Below are positions 1 through 11,185 of a DNA stretch of 64,000 nucleotides, one piece after another; position 1 is the stretch's first letter, and every line of letters starts with the position of its first letter. The notes beneath the pieces are model-generated. The model saw nothing but the letters and a program-made list of their open reading frames with translations. It made no database searches and was not told the DNA's origin. The stretch is from Nissolia schottii (taxonomy: Eukaryota; Streptophyta; Magnoliopsida; Fabales; Fabaceae). The DNA lies in the NCBI GenBank assembly GCA_003254905.1, contig QANU01102101.1:211417-275416 (forward strand), written 5' to 3'. The position numbers and the translations under genes were made by a program.

Positions 1-239
1 ATAATAAGATTAATAAGGTGAAAAGGTGCAAGAGAACGTAGAAAAAGTACTCATAGTTGTTTGCAATAATTAAGTAATGATTTTGTCACATGGATATGGT
101 TTGCTGCCGTAATCTGATGATATGGAACCCGATTTTATCCACTTTTGGACATGAGCAATTTCTTAATTCCACGCGGACAAAATTCTCAACAGATGTTGTC
201 TTATGGAGTCAACCATATGCTCCGCCTATTCACTTTTAC

Positions 240-815
240 GTATATTTCTATAAAATTCAAGCAGGTAAAACTCTCAACTTATCTGGTAAACTCTTATGAA
301 TTTATAATTTTATAATGCAAAATAAGTTAACACTTATATAGACTCTTTTTTGATAAACTCGTACAAGTTTAAGTAAACTCTTGATTCTACTAATGAGTTT
401 ACGAGTTAAAATTTACCTACAAGTTTACGAGTTAAAATCTACCTACAAGTTTATAAGTTTACCTCAAAATATACAAATGTTGTAACTTTGTTAGATGCTT
501 ACCTAACTTTGTTTATATTAGACAATACTTATTGAGTTTATTAAACTAATTTCATATATTTATCATAATTGAGCTATGTTTTATCCAACTATAAAATAAT
601 ACACATAAAATAAAGTATGACATAACAACTAAATGTCATGCATTAAGGTATATTTTATAATATTTCATTCATTAGTTTAATTTAAAGTAAACATTATTCA
701 ATTTCAATTATAAATATAATATTTAATCATGTTTATTTACTAATTATATTGCTTATAACATAATTTTTTTAAAGTTCCACAAGTTTACTTAAACTCTCAA
801 GTTTGACAACCTTGA
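240..815. repeat. AT-rich repeat with 26-bp direct repeats
   Basis: A 26-bp unit (395-420 and 421-446, with a third partial copy) repeats the motif agtttacgagttaaaat. The right edge near 800-812 reads gtttgacaacctt. Its reverse complement begins like the edge of the repeat at 21051-21505 (both read tgtcaaac or ggtcaaac, then a run of agtttac-like motifs). The two may be members of one short non-autonomous DNA element family. The left boundary is unclear. Confidence 0.35.
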
Positions 816-1359
816 TGCACACAAATTTAAAATAATTAATTTATACATACTTAAAAAAATATTAAATATTTAAATTAAATTATTTTTTAATATTTTTTGT
901 TTTTCTCACTTCAATTAAAACATGTGGTGGGCAATTAATAAAAGAGTTATCATAAATTTTTTTAACATAATTAATATAATAATACAAAAATTCATATTAA
1001 ATAGAGATATACTTAAAAATACAATAATTAATATTTTTAATTTAATTTAATATTAATTAATTTTAAATAAAGTTTTAAGTAAAAAAGTGATATGGAACCA
1101 GGGAGGAATGAATAAAGGATATAAAAGTCTTAACCTCATATATTGAGAAATGTTTGACATCAACAATAAAGCCAGAGATGTTTATCTTTTAAGAGCTAAT
1201 TGTGAGCCTATAAAATTGAGCAAGTGGGGTAAACAAGTAATAAATAAATGTTGAACAAATGGTAAGCTCAAGAGTCACTTATACATAAAAAAGGGCGGTC
1301 TTATCAAAATGGAAGAAACAGACGAGGTAGCACAAGGGAACATGATATATATAAATATA
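816..1359. other. AT-rich intergenic DNA
   Basis: Very AT-rich sequence with runs of A and T. I see no coding potential, RNA gene or clear repeat boundary. Confidence 0.5.
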
Positions 1360-1700
1360 GTGTTAATGGTAGGACTGTTAAAATGGACCCGGTCCGTTTA
1401 CTTAGTTAAATGGACGGATTTTACATGCAAAAAATAGGCACGCAAAAATTTTAAAAAAATTAAACTGGCCCGTTTGGCCTGCGGACCGGCCCGTGAGCCA
1501 GTGAATTTTTTAAAAAAAAATTTTAAATAATTTTTTGAATTTTTTATTTTTTTTTAAAAAATAAATGGCCTAGCGGGCGTCCTATTTAGACCCGCAGACC
1601 AACCATAAACGAGTTGGACCCTAAAAATATGCATAGTTTTTGCCCGACACGTTTAGGCCCGCGGACCATAAACAGGCGGGCCCGCCTGTTTTGAGAGATT
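1360..1700. repeat. repeat with GC-rich islands and a 20-bp palindrome
   Basis: Within AT-rich DNA lies a block where GC-rich motifs (ggcccg, gcggacc, gacccgc) alternate with A/T runs. It contains a perfect 20-base palindrome at 1671-1690, aacaggcgggcccgcctgtt. The mix of ggcccgtt-like motifs resembles a common plant interspersed repeat, but I cannot name the family. Confidence 0.4.
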
Positions 1701-1800
1701 AACTTAATGGCAAGTTACTATTAACTTTGTTCTAGCAAAATTCGTGTAAATAAAAGAATTTTATACACAAATTTAATTATACTTTTAACCCATTACATCT

Positions 1801-2215
1801 ATTATTTTATGGTGGATATTTTGGTATTCTTAGGAATATTATATTTTCTCACTTCAAAAAGTTGTTATTTAATATTGTATTAATTTAAAAATTGTTAAAA
1901 TAATTATAAAAATGTTTATAATTATACTTTAATTTATATTTAGTTACATAATTTTTTCATTTTCTATTTAGAAATCAAATTCTTAAATTTGAACTAAAAA
2001 GAGAGAAAAAAACATAAATAACTATGTAATTTGGATATTCGATTTTTGAAAATAAAAATTAAAGAAATTATATAACTAAACATAAATTAAAATATTGTTA
2101 TGATCATTCTTATAATTATTTGATAATTTTTAAATTGATACAATCTAAAATTATATTTTTTGAAGTAGAATAATATGATGCATTAGTCACTTAAAAATCC
2201 ACCATATTTTAAAAT
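1801..2215. mobile_element. fold-back (MITE-like) element with long inverted arms
   Basis: The arm at about 1801-1985 (tatggtggatatt, later cacttcaaaaa, then tttaaaaattgttaaaataattataa) is matched by the reverse complement of about 2036-2215 (tatggtggattttt, later tacttcaaaaaa, then tttaaaaattatcaaataattataa). About 50 bases lie between the arms. No coding region is present. This is typical of a non-autonomous fold-back DNA transposon; the superfamily is not assigned. Confidence 0.6.
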
Positions 2216-2709
2216 AAAAAATATTATTTTGATATCAAATTTAATGTAATCACCTAATTACCCCTCTTACAAACATCATGATGTGATAGACTTATATAAT
2301 ATTTGTGAGATGAGTCTACGCTAAATTTGATATAACAAGACTTCCCATCCAAAGGGGAACCATCATTATTTGAAGCATATATAAAATTATTTTAGAACAT
2401 GTCAAAGACTCGCAAGTCGCAAGATACCCCACACACCACACTAGTGAGAAAAGGAGAAAACGAAGGGAGGAAAAAAATAATAAATTCTGTTGAATTAGTA
2501 AACTGTAAGAGTAGAATAAGGGATACAGAACCCAAATATTCAGTAGTATCACACCAAGAAACTAGAAGAAATCCATTTCTCATTTCAGTTTCGATTTGCA
2601 GTTGCATTTGCATTTTCCACTTCGATTTCACCACACACAGTAACCACTTTTCGTAGCTCAAATAGAAATTATAACCAACCGACAAAACCGTAATAACTAA
2701 CGATCGGCG

Positions 2710-5700
2710 ATGAGCTACCCCGGCGGTGAGTCCTCCGGCGAGACGGCGGTGAAGCAGCAGAAGGACAAGGAGAAGGCCAGGGTGAGCAGGACGTCGCTGA
2801 TCCTGTGGCACGCGCACCATAACGACGCCGCGGCGGTGCGGAAGCTTCTGGAAGAGGATCCGTCGCTGGTGAAGGCGAGGGACTACGACAACCGCACGCC
2901 GCTCCACGTCGCCTCCCTTCACGGCTGGGTCGACGTTGCCAAGTGCCTCATCGAGTTCGGCGCCGACGTCAACGCCCAGGACCGTTGGAAAAACACGGTA
3001 CTCTCTCTCTTTCTCTTTCTATACTCTGTTTGGTTGAAATTTGGTGTAAATTGAGGTTTTTCTGAAATCTGTGATTGCCTGAAATTTGGTGTTATCTTTT
3101 TTGGATTGGAAGCCGCTGGCTGATGCAGAAGGAGCTACGAGGAGTGGAGTGATTGAGCTCTTGAAATCGCAAGGAGGCTTGTCATATGTAAGTTGAAGTT
3201 CCTGCTTTTGCAATTTTTTTTTATTGGAAGGTCTATCTCCTATGGAGGCAATTTTTTGCTCCAGACGCAGTTGGCTTAAACGAAAGAGAATGATGAATCA
3301 ATGGAAAATGGTAGTTGCACATATGATTTGTGGACGTAATCTCTTTAAGGGCAATGTGTGCCATTGAATTTGAATTTTTGACGATGATGACTGATATTAT
3401 GAGTTACGCAAGTTTTTTTTTTTTTTTTAGCAACACCGGATGTGCTTTATTGAAAAACTTTGCAAAGTCAGTCCCAAGTCCTGATAAATAAGGAGGGTTG
3501 TGTTAGAAAGTCAACAACCAACATAAAACTTTGTTGAATATGTATGAAATAGATTAGATGTAGTCGGCCCTATCTGGTAGGACAATGCTTAGCTGTTGAT
3601 GTTGTTTCTATGTGCATGCTAGTTAGTAGCAGAACTAAAATAAAAATGGACTTTCTGTTAGATGCTCCAAGATTCGCTTTTCAACTTAAGGCAAGCTGCT
3701 ATGGCTGCCGTGCTCAGCATGTGGCTACTACAATATGTTAAGCTTTTTTTGTTTTTTTGGTGGATAAAATATGTTCATCTTTCTTTAACTCATCAGGTCG
3801 CTGTTTCTGTCTTCCTTTCCATACACATTCTTGTGACACGAAACCCCAGGAAAAATAGTTTATATGCATGTATTGTAATTGATTGCATATTTGTTAAAAT
3901 AATACTAAAAAATGTTTTCTACTTCCTTTCAAACTTCATGTGCTTCCTGAATCACTCTGATATAAATTCTGTGGTTGTGGAATGGAGTTCTTGTGTACCT
4001 ACTATACCCTTTGATGTACGTGTTGTTGCCATTTCATTTGGTACATTAATGTAATAAGTTAGTCCTAGTAATTTCAATCAATTTCCTCAAGATCTGGTCT
4101 TTTGTAATCCATAACCATCATACATACTTACCCAAAATTGCTTCATAAAGGATCTTTAATTTCTGAGGGACTTGTTACAATTGTGGGTCTCAGAATCTTT
4201 TCTTTGATGATACAGGGCCAAAATGGAAGCCATTTTGAACCAAAGCCTGTTCCACCGCCATTGCCTAACAAGTGTGATTGGGAGGTTGACCCGTCTGAGC
4301 TGGACTTTTCAAATTCAGTTTGTATTGGAAAGGTATGTTCAACATTTTCTCCATGTCAGTGGCGTTGCATGTATCATATTGGGATCCTACCAACAAATCT
4401 GAAACTTTCACCGTCTTATGGTCAACTGTTTATTGTTCTAGAGTTGTGGGTCTGGAGTTGTTTCTTATCATAGATCACTGTGAGACTTATTCTATTATGC
4501 TTCAGGAATTTTTTTGGTTGTGAGTCGGGCATAGCCAACCTTCATACTGAAAATCTGGTTATTTTAATTTACTTTAATAGTCCTTCTTGGTTTTTCATTG
4601 TTGGATGATCAAACGGAGAATGTCAGTGTTAAACATTAGATAAAGTTAACTGGAAAAAAAGTAGACACGTCTACATTTGCTTAGTTTACTTTCTGGTATA
4701 CACAGTGCTTCTTTCTTGCCATTTCTTTTGTGTGTTTCCTTTGCTGCTAATATGATTTCACTTATACTTACACTATTGATGAGCTAATTTTTCATTTTTG
4801 ATTTAGCCTCATTGTTGATTTATGTTTCTTGAAGGGATCTTTTGGTGAGATTTTAAAAGCTCATTGGCGTGGAACACCTGTTGCTGTCAAACGCATTCTA
4901 CCATCTCTTTCAGATGATAGATTGGTGATGTATGATTTTTTGTATAATTTCTACAGCTTGTCTCATTTTGGTGGCTACTGTCTTCTGATTGCATGTGATT
5001 GATGAATCTTTTATCTGTCTTCTGTCAAATCTCAACTGTGGCTATAGGCAGGGGTGAGTCCTCTTGGAGCCTGAGCACAGCCCCTCTCCCTTTATTTTTG
5101 GGAAAATTGACTTTTATATTTATTTTCAGTATGTTATAACTCTCCCCTCCCTGGGGAACTAAAATTGTCTCACTATGGCTCCCCTAACAAACTTCCTCTA
5201 GCTCTGCCCTTTGCTGTAGATAGCCATTTCAATAACTAATTTAACTGTCTCTAATGATGGTTTTTTTGTTCTGTTTGAACCTACTTCCTCTTTAGAGAAA
5301 AACAATTTATTTCTAAAGTATGTGTAATTGTTTCGGTTTATCAATGAAAAATCAAAGCTAAAGAGAAGCGGGAAGGGGAGGGACACATGGACTTGAGATT
5401 AAGCTTGTGTTGAAACTGTATTCTCTGTCTAAGGTTTTTGTGCTCCATCATGTGAGTCACTTATTGTCTCTTTCTTTGTTATTGTTTGATACAGTCAGGA
5501 TTTCAGACATGAGGTAAATTTGCTAGTGAAGCTTCGACACCCAAATGTTGTCCAATTTCTTGGAGCTGTAACTGATAGGAAGCCCCTAATGTTAATTACT
5601 GAGTATCTACGAGGGGTATGTGAATGCTAATAAATACTTCTGAAGTTTTGCTTTAGCACTCTACGCAATCTCATTTTTTGAGATTATTACACTTTACTAA

Positions 5701-8700
5701 ACTGCTATCATGTCATTTATAAGGGTGATCTTCATAAGTATCTCAAGGATAAAAGTTCACTTAGTCCTTCAACAGCGATCGACTTTGCATTGGATATTGC
5801 CAGGTATGATGTCATACCTGAGTTTTCCTATTTTTTCTATTTTCTTAATTCTTATAAAAAAAATTGGAAAACAACAAAATCAAACAAAGGAAACATTAGC
5901 TAGAAGGAGCTGTTCAATTTCTTCATTATGTAGATTGCCCTTAAATGAATAATTCTCATTGGACAGTTACTCAAAAGCTGAGAAAACTACTATATCCCAT
6001 TCCATCAAAGATGTCAGTAAAAAAGCCTATATTGAAAAACTGTGGCATTATGCTCCAGCCATAAGCACCACAGCTTTGCAAGGAGAGCTCTCTTCTAAAA
6101 AACCTTTCGCATGGATGAAAGATGTTCCAAAGAAGCTGGACCAATGTATTTCTCGAAAAATTCCAAAAGCCAATTTTGCTGCTACCTAGCAAACTCAAAA
6201 TTTAAGAAAGATCACTATTGTGTCTGAATTCTAAAAGCACATAACAGAAATGTTGGGATAAAAAATAATTTTGTGGCTCTTTCTAGGGAGTTTATTTATT
6301 GAGATTGGGCAGCTTTGCTGTGTTTTCCACTTCCTATGATTTTCTTCAGGTTTTAGATGATATGTTACACTTCGTCGAGATGCACTTTCACTCTCTGCTA
6401 TAAAAATAAACAAAAATAAAAAATATATTAAAATGACATCATGAAAACTGAAAATTCAGCCAAATGTTTTCTTTTGTATATTTCGTGCATTTGGTTAGAG
6501 CATAACTCTCGCATTTTTAATGGCAAAATTTTGGGCAAGCAAGTCCTTTGGGATAAGATTAGACGGTTGGCCTCCATATGATGTAAAGCTCATGATCTCT
6601 TCAAAGGGATCTCTCTCTCATAGATATGTTGAGAGATTGCAGTGCTTTGATTTTTTGATGTTCTTCTTTATTATCTTTTGATCCTGTTTAGAGGATTTCT
6701 TGTCCTCTAAAATCCTTGTATTATTCTCTTCTTCATCTTCGTGATATTCTTCTTTTATCAAAAGAAAAAAAAAATTATGAATTTAACCATTGTGCTAATC
6801 TGTATTTTGCACATGTTGCTTGTAGAGGGATGGCCTACCTGCACAATGAACCAAATGTTATAATTCATCGAGACCTCAAGCCGAGGTAAGGCAGTTATTT
6901 CTATCGTAAATATGAATATGTTATCTTATGATGGGTGACATACCACATACTATTTTTCCTGATATATTACTTCTTAAAAGTTGAAATGAACTTTGCTTTG
7001 TTCTATATGAAAATATTTTGTCATCTAGAACATTTAGCTGGAATTTATACCTATATTTATATATGCATGTTGAAATCCTTTTCCCCCTAACATTTCAGGA
7101 ATGTTCTTTTAGTCAATTCTAGTGCTGACCATTTAAAAGTTGGAGATTTTGGACTTAGTAAGCTTATTAAGGTCCAAAGTTCTCACGATATATACAAGAT
7201 GACTGGTGAAACTGGAAGCTGTGAGTATCCTTAGAAGTTCTTTTAAATTAATAAGGAAAAAAAGCATAGACACCCTTGAACTTTACCTTGTTTTTCCATT
7301 TTGTGTGAGAGGTCTTTAGACTTTCTAAAATGTGCAAAATAGACCCTTCTATGCACTCATTAAGTTTGAGTCAGTTATCAATGACTTGCATGTGTTGATT
7401 AATGCTCATCAGTACATGACAACCTCTAATATTTCCACATTATTCTTCTAAAGTTAATTTGTTATCCTTTGTATTTAATTTCTATTTCTATTAGGTAGAA
7501 AATATATAATAATTAAAAAATTAATTAACTCAAAAGAGGAATTCTTTACTTTTCTTAAAATAATATGAATAAAATAGAGATTAGCATGTGTAATAATACA
7601 TAAAATTCATATGATGAAAGGTTTTTGTTTTATGTAAGGAGGAGTATGTTCAAAATTTGTAGAAATTTAGCCGTTCATCTGAAATTTAAAGTTCCCCGTG
7701 GCTATTTTGAAGAGGTAAAGCTCAGGGAGTTTGTGTGCAACTAATAGTAGTCATTTACATTCAAAATACTAAAATTTCCTTCTTTCCATGGTATAAAATA
7801 GACCGCTATATGGCTCCTGAAGTTTTCAAACACAGGAGATATGATAAGAAGGTTGATGTGTTCTCCTTTGCAATGATTTTGTATGAGGTAATTTTGCTTG
7901 CTTAAGATTTAGTGTTTTGTGATAAAATCTGCTAATACTGATTCACGGCATCCTCTTATGGCACAGATGCTTGAAGGTGAACCACCTTTTGCAAACTTAG
8001 AACCTTATGAGGGAGCCAAATACGTGGCTGAAGGACACAGGCCCACTATCCGAGTTAAGGGTTATGTCCCTGAACTGCGAGAGTAAGTCATTTCTGAAAT
8101 GTTTTGTTCATCCAATTTTCCTTCTCTTTTTCTGTTTCGTTTTGGTCTCAATTGCTACGTGTTTATTAGAAATATAAATAAATGATTCTTGGGCTTGAGC
8201 CTATTAGCTAAGAATCCTCTTTACCTCTTCTTTTTTGTTTTACACTAACCTAGCATCTATAATCTTACTGTGTCTGAACATTAAGTTTAAGCCCTTGATG
8301 GTCTGATTCATAATGAATTTAGATTAAGAAAACAAATGTGATGTTTTTGTTTTCCCTGCTTTCAGCATTGACAGAAGAATATTGTAAAACCATGCTTACT
8401 CATGCTAATTCCAATTTCCAATACTGCTAGTGTAACTAGAATAAATATGACATATCCAATTTTGAGATTACTTAGGAGTAGGTTCTGGGTGCTCTGCAAA
8501 GTAGGCCTTTATTTCATGTACATCAACTACAAAGTATCAACTATTCAGTAAAGCAGCTTTAGGCTTGTGGTTTAATCATACTCTTATGAACTTTGACCTT
8601 TGCCTGTTCTTAGGTTAACAGAGCAGTGTTGGGCTGCGGACATGAATCAAAGACCTTCCTTCATAGAGATCCTTAAACGGCTTGAGAAGATCAAGGAAAA

Positions 8701-8740
8701 TTTACCTTCAGATCATCACTGGAACTTGTTCTCTTCTTAA
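2710..8740 (+). CDS. VIK: Ankyrin-repeat protein kinase, VIK/integrin-linked-kinase type
   Basis: Eleven exons: 2710-2997, 3113-3187, 4216-4332, 4835-4929, 5495-5615, 5724-5803, 6826-6885, 7099-7220, 7802-7887, 7967-8082, 8614-8740. They join in frame into 428 residues with GT..AG borders. Residues about 30-125 carry ankyrin repeats (RTPLHVASLHGW, VNAQD). The kinase domain follows, with glycine loop GKGSFG (159-164), VAVKR lysine (179), HRDLKPRN (273-280) and DFG (295-297), then MAPEVF. All catalytic residues are present, so an active Ser/Thr kinase is expected. The C-terminus ends DHHWNLFSS, close to Arabidopsis VIK (At1g14000), which acts with the BRI1-like receptor VH1/BRL2 in vein development and is linked to sugar transport at the tonoplast. 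Identity is from recall of the family; function here is inferred. Confidence 0.93.
6490..6775 (+). mobile_element. LINE (L1-type) 3' tail in VIK intron 6
   Basis: The block ggtgtaaagct-like (atgatgtaaagctcatgatc), gatatgttgagagattg, then a T-rich stretch and a terminal A run (about 6764-6774) matches the 3' end of the larger LINE at 52945-54527 in the same order. It is strongly 5'-truncated and non-coding. No clear target duplication was seen. It sits in the sense orientation inside the kinase gene's sixth intron. Confidence 0.6.
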
Positions 8741-11155
8741 ACTCTAGGAGCATTAAAATTTCCAGAACTAGAGATGATTATTTGCCATTATCTCCAGCGG
8801 CTTGGTTTCTCTACCGCTGCAGGGATTGTGAATCGAGCCTGCCAACTTGAAAAACCTGGCAAAGTCACGAGGCTTGTTTTCAACTGTTTGTACTCTAATG
8901 AGTATAGAAGGGCGACGTTCATGTCTTTTTTGTTTTTGTTCGATTTCTTATTGAAAATGCTTGGGTGGGTCGGGAGTTCCGTTTAGCTATTCAAGGTAGC
9001 AAATACTAATTAGTGTACAAAACACATTCGGGAAGTAGGCCACATCGTTCTATGAATTTGCAAGATCATGCTCTACAAAAATTTCAAGGTGATCGTATGA
9101 ACAACAACCACAAATTTGTTTTGGGCTTCAAGCCGAAAGAGGTTAGGGTTCTTGTATTTTAACCCGAAATTCTCTGTCAATACCCAACCAAACAAGATGT
9201 TGATCTTAGTGGATTTGAAACTTGTATGTGATTCAGGACTCTTCACAAGGATTGCAATGATACAAGTGTTCTAGTTCAATTAATTGAAATTTCTCAATTA
9301 ATTGAGCGTAAGAAAATCATTAATATTTGAGTAAATATTATTTTGCTTTATGTTTACCTTTTGGTCTATCATCGTTTTAAACTTTTGAACTTATAATCTA
9401 AAATAACTAAGAACATAATACAATATAAAGTCTCTAACTTCCGCTAAACAAAATTTCAATATGTCGGAGAGTAACAATACAATCAAAGAAACTTAACAAT
9501 GTTCTTAATTAGAAACTCATTAATTTGATGTCAAATAAATTAGTGTTAGTTTGTTTAAGTCCAATTATTTTTTAAGCATTATTGTTATTAGACTTATTAT
9601 TGTTAAATATTAATCGTTAGTAATTTTGATTATGAATCTCTATGTTTGAGTTTGTCATAATGGAAAAGTTTAACCTATCAATCTATTTTACACAGAGAGA
9701 ATGCCTTGCTACTAGGTATATAGAGGGTGTGGTCGCCACATTAATATAAAATAGGAGTAGTAATCTTTCTCTAGTCCTAATTTTGGATTCTCTCATCTAC
9801 CATTATTATAAAGACTCATTCCATATATTCCTATATCAATTTCATATATATTGATCATTGTTATTAATTCACATGTCATAATTCAATGTTAAACTATTCA
9901 TGTAAATTTTAGAGTATATTATAAATATTGTTTGACTCTAAAATTTATTTGATATAATACTCCCATGCTAATGCAAATGCACATCTCCCTCTTTGAATAT
10001 TATTGCGCCGCTTCTAATGAATTAGACTCACAAATAGCTTCCGTGATCCTTATGCGAGAGAGCTGAATAGTCCAATCGAGTTGCATGTGTACGTTGAATA
10101 TTAAAAACAAAAAGTATATGTTGAGAGAACTCTCTAATCTCTGTTGTGTTTAATAAATGAATTAATGCCACATTAATGTTTGTAAGAATATTTTGAGGAA
10201 AGACTTAGAAAGTAATACAATTTATCTCAAAATCATAAAAAAAATAAAAATAAATTAATATGCCTCTTTTTCCTTTTCATTTCCTTAATTCTAATTTTAA
10301 TATTGTTATTATTTATTGAGTGATTAATTATTGAGTTATAATTATTGATTTTTTTTTCTTGTTTCTTTAGAACCGTAATGTAAGGTAAGTGATCAACAAT
10401 AATTTATAGATATGGATTTTAGAGTGTTAGAAAAAACTATTTTTGCAAAGTAAAAAAGGTCCCCTTTCTGGTTTAACTGAATCTGACAACCCAATCCGCA
10501 TCTTTCTAAATTCATCTAAAGGGAAGAAATTCAAAGATCGAAGAGAAAGAGAGATAAGTTTCATTGAAAATTGGCGAAGTGGTGGTTTAAGATCGAAAAG
10601 GCTAAGAAAAAGAGAGAGGAAAAAGAAGCAAAATTCTCCCAGAAAAAAAGGGGGGGTATCGAGAAAATGCACGTCCCCTGCGTCCCACTGTTTGGTTGAG
10701 ATTTGTTCCCTTTTCCCGCACCCTCTTGGATCTTTATCTCTTCTTGCTTCTCCCTCATCTTTCTCTATCACTGTTTTTGTCCTTTTCTTTTATATTTTTT
10801 TCAATCTTCTGGCCTTTGATTCTTGAAGAGCTTCAAATTCTGTTGAAGCCACTGGGGGCAATAAAAAGTTCTTCTTTTGAGCCTCACTCACAACAATCTG
10901 CATCAAATCGAATTCTGGGTCGGTTTCAATTTCCCCAAAATTGCATTACTCGATTCACCTCGAGGTATAGGGCTTCGCGGGGTTACTAATTTCACAATGT
11001 GCTATGCATGAATGAGGATTCTTGTTGTTTTGTTTTTCCTGTTTATATCGTCGTCCTCCTCGTCGTTATTATTATTATTATTATAATATTGGCGTTGTGC
11101 TGATTTGGTTAAAAACTTGTGAAGGTTTTTTGTTGGCAAGTTCAATGAAACGGAA
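8741..11155. other. Intergenic region and 5' leader of the GT106 gene
   Basis: Directly after the VIK stop lies its probable 3' UTR. From about 9200 to 10400 the DNA is AT-rich with no gene seen. From about 10440 to 10990 it becomes purine/pyrimidine-rich with many TCT and GA tracts, typical of a plant 5' leader. A possible leader intron could start at the cgag|gtatag site near 10969. Confidence 0.5.
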
Positions 11156-11185
11156 ATGATGTGTGTGGCTGAGAATGGAGGTTAG
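11156..11185 (+). promoter_or_regulatory. Short upstream ORF overlapping the GT106 start codon
   Basis: ATGATGTGTGTGGCTGAG... opens a 9-codon frame that ends at TAG (11183-11185), out of frame with and overlapping the main ATG at 11175. A second tiny frame (ATG AAA CGG AAA TGA) lies just upstream. If these stay in the mature leader they would lower initiation at 11175. A possible acceptor (gctgag just before the main ATG) could remove them by splicing. Confidence 0.4.

Noticed and set aside
10427-10989. Several overlapping open frames on both strands
   Set aside because: They lie in the pyrimidine/purine-rich leader of the GT106 gene, overlap each other and are low-complexity.
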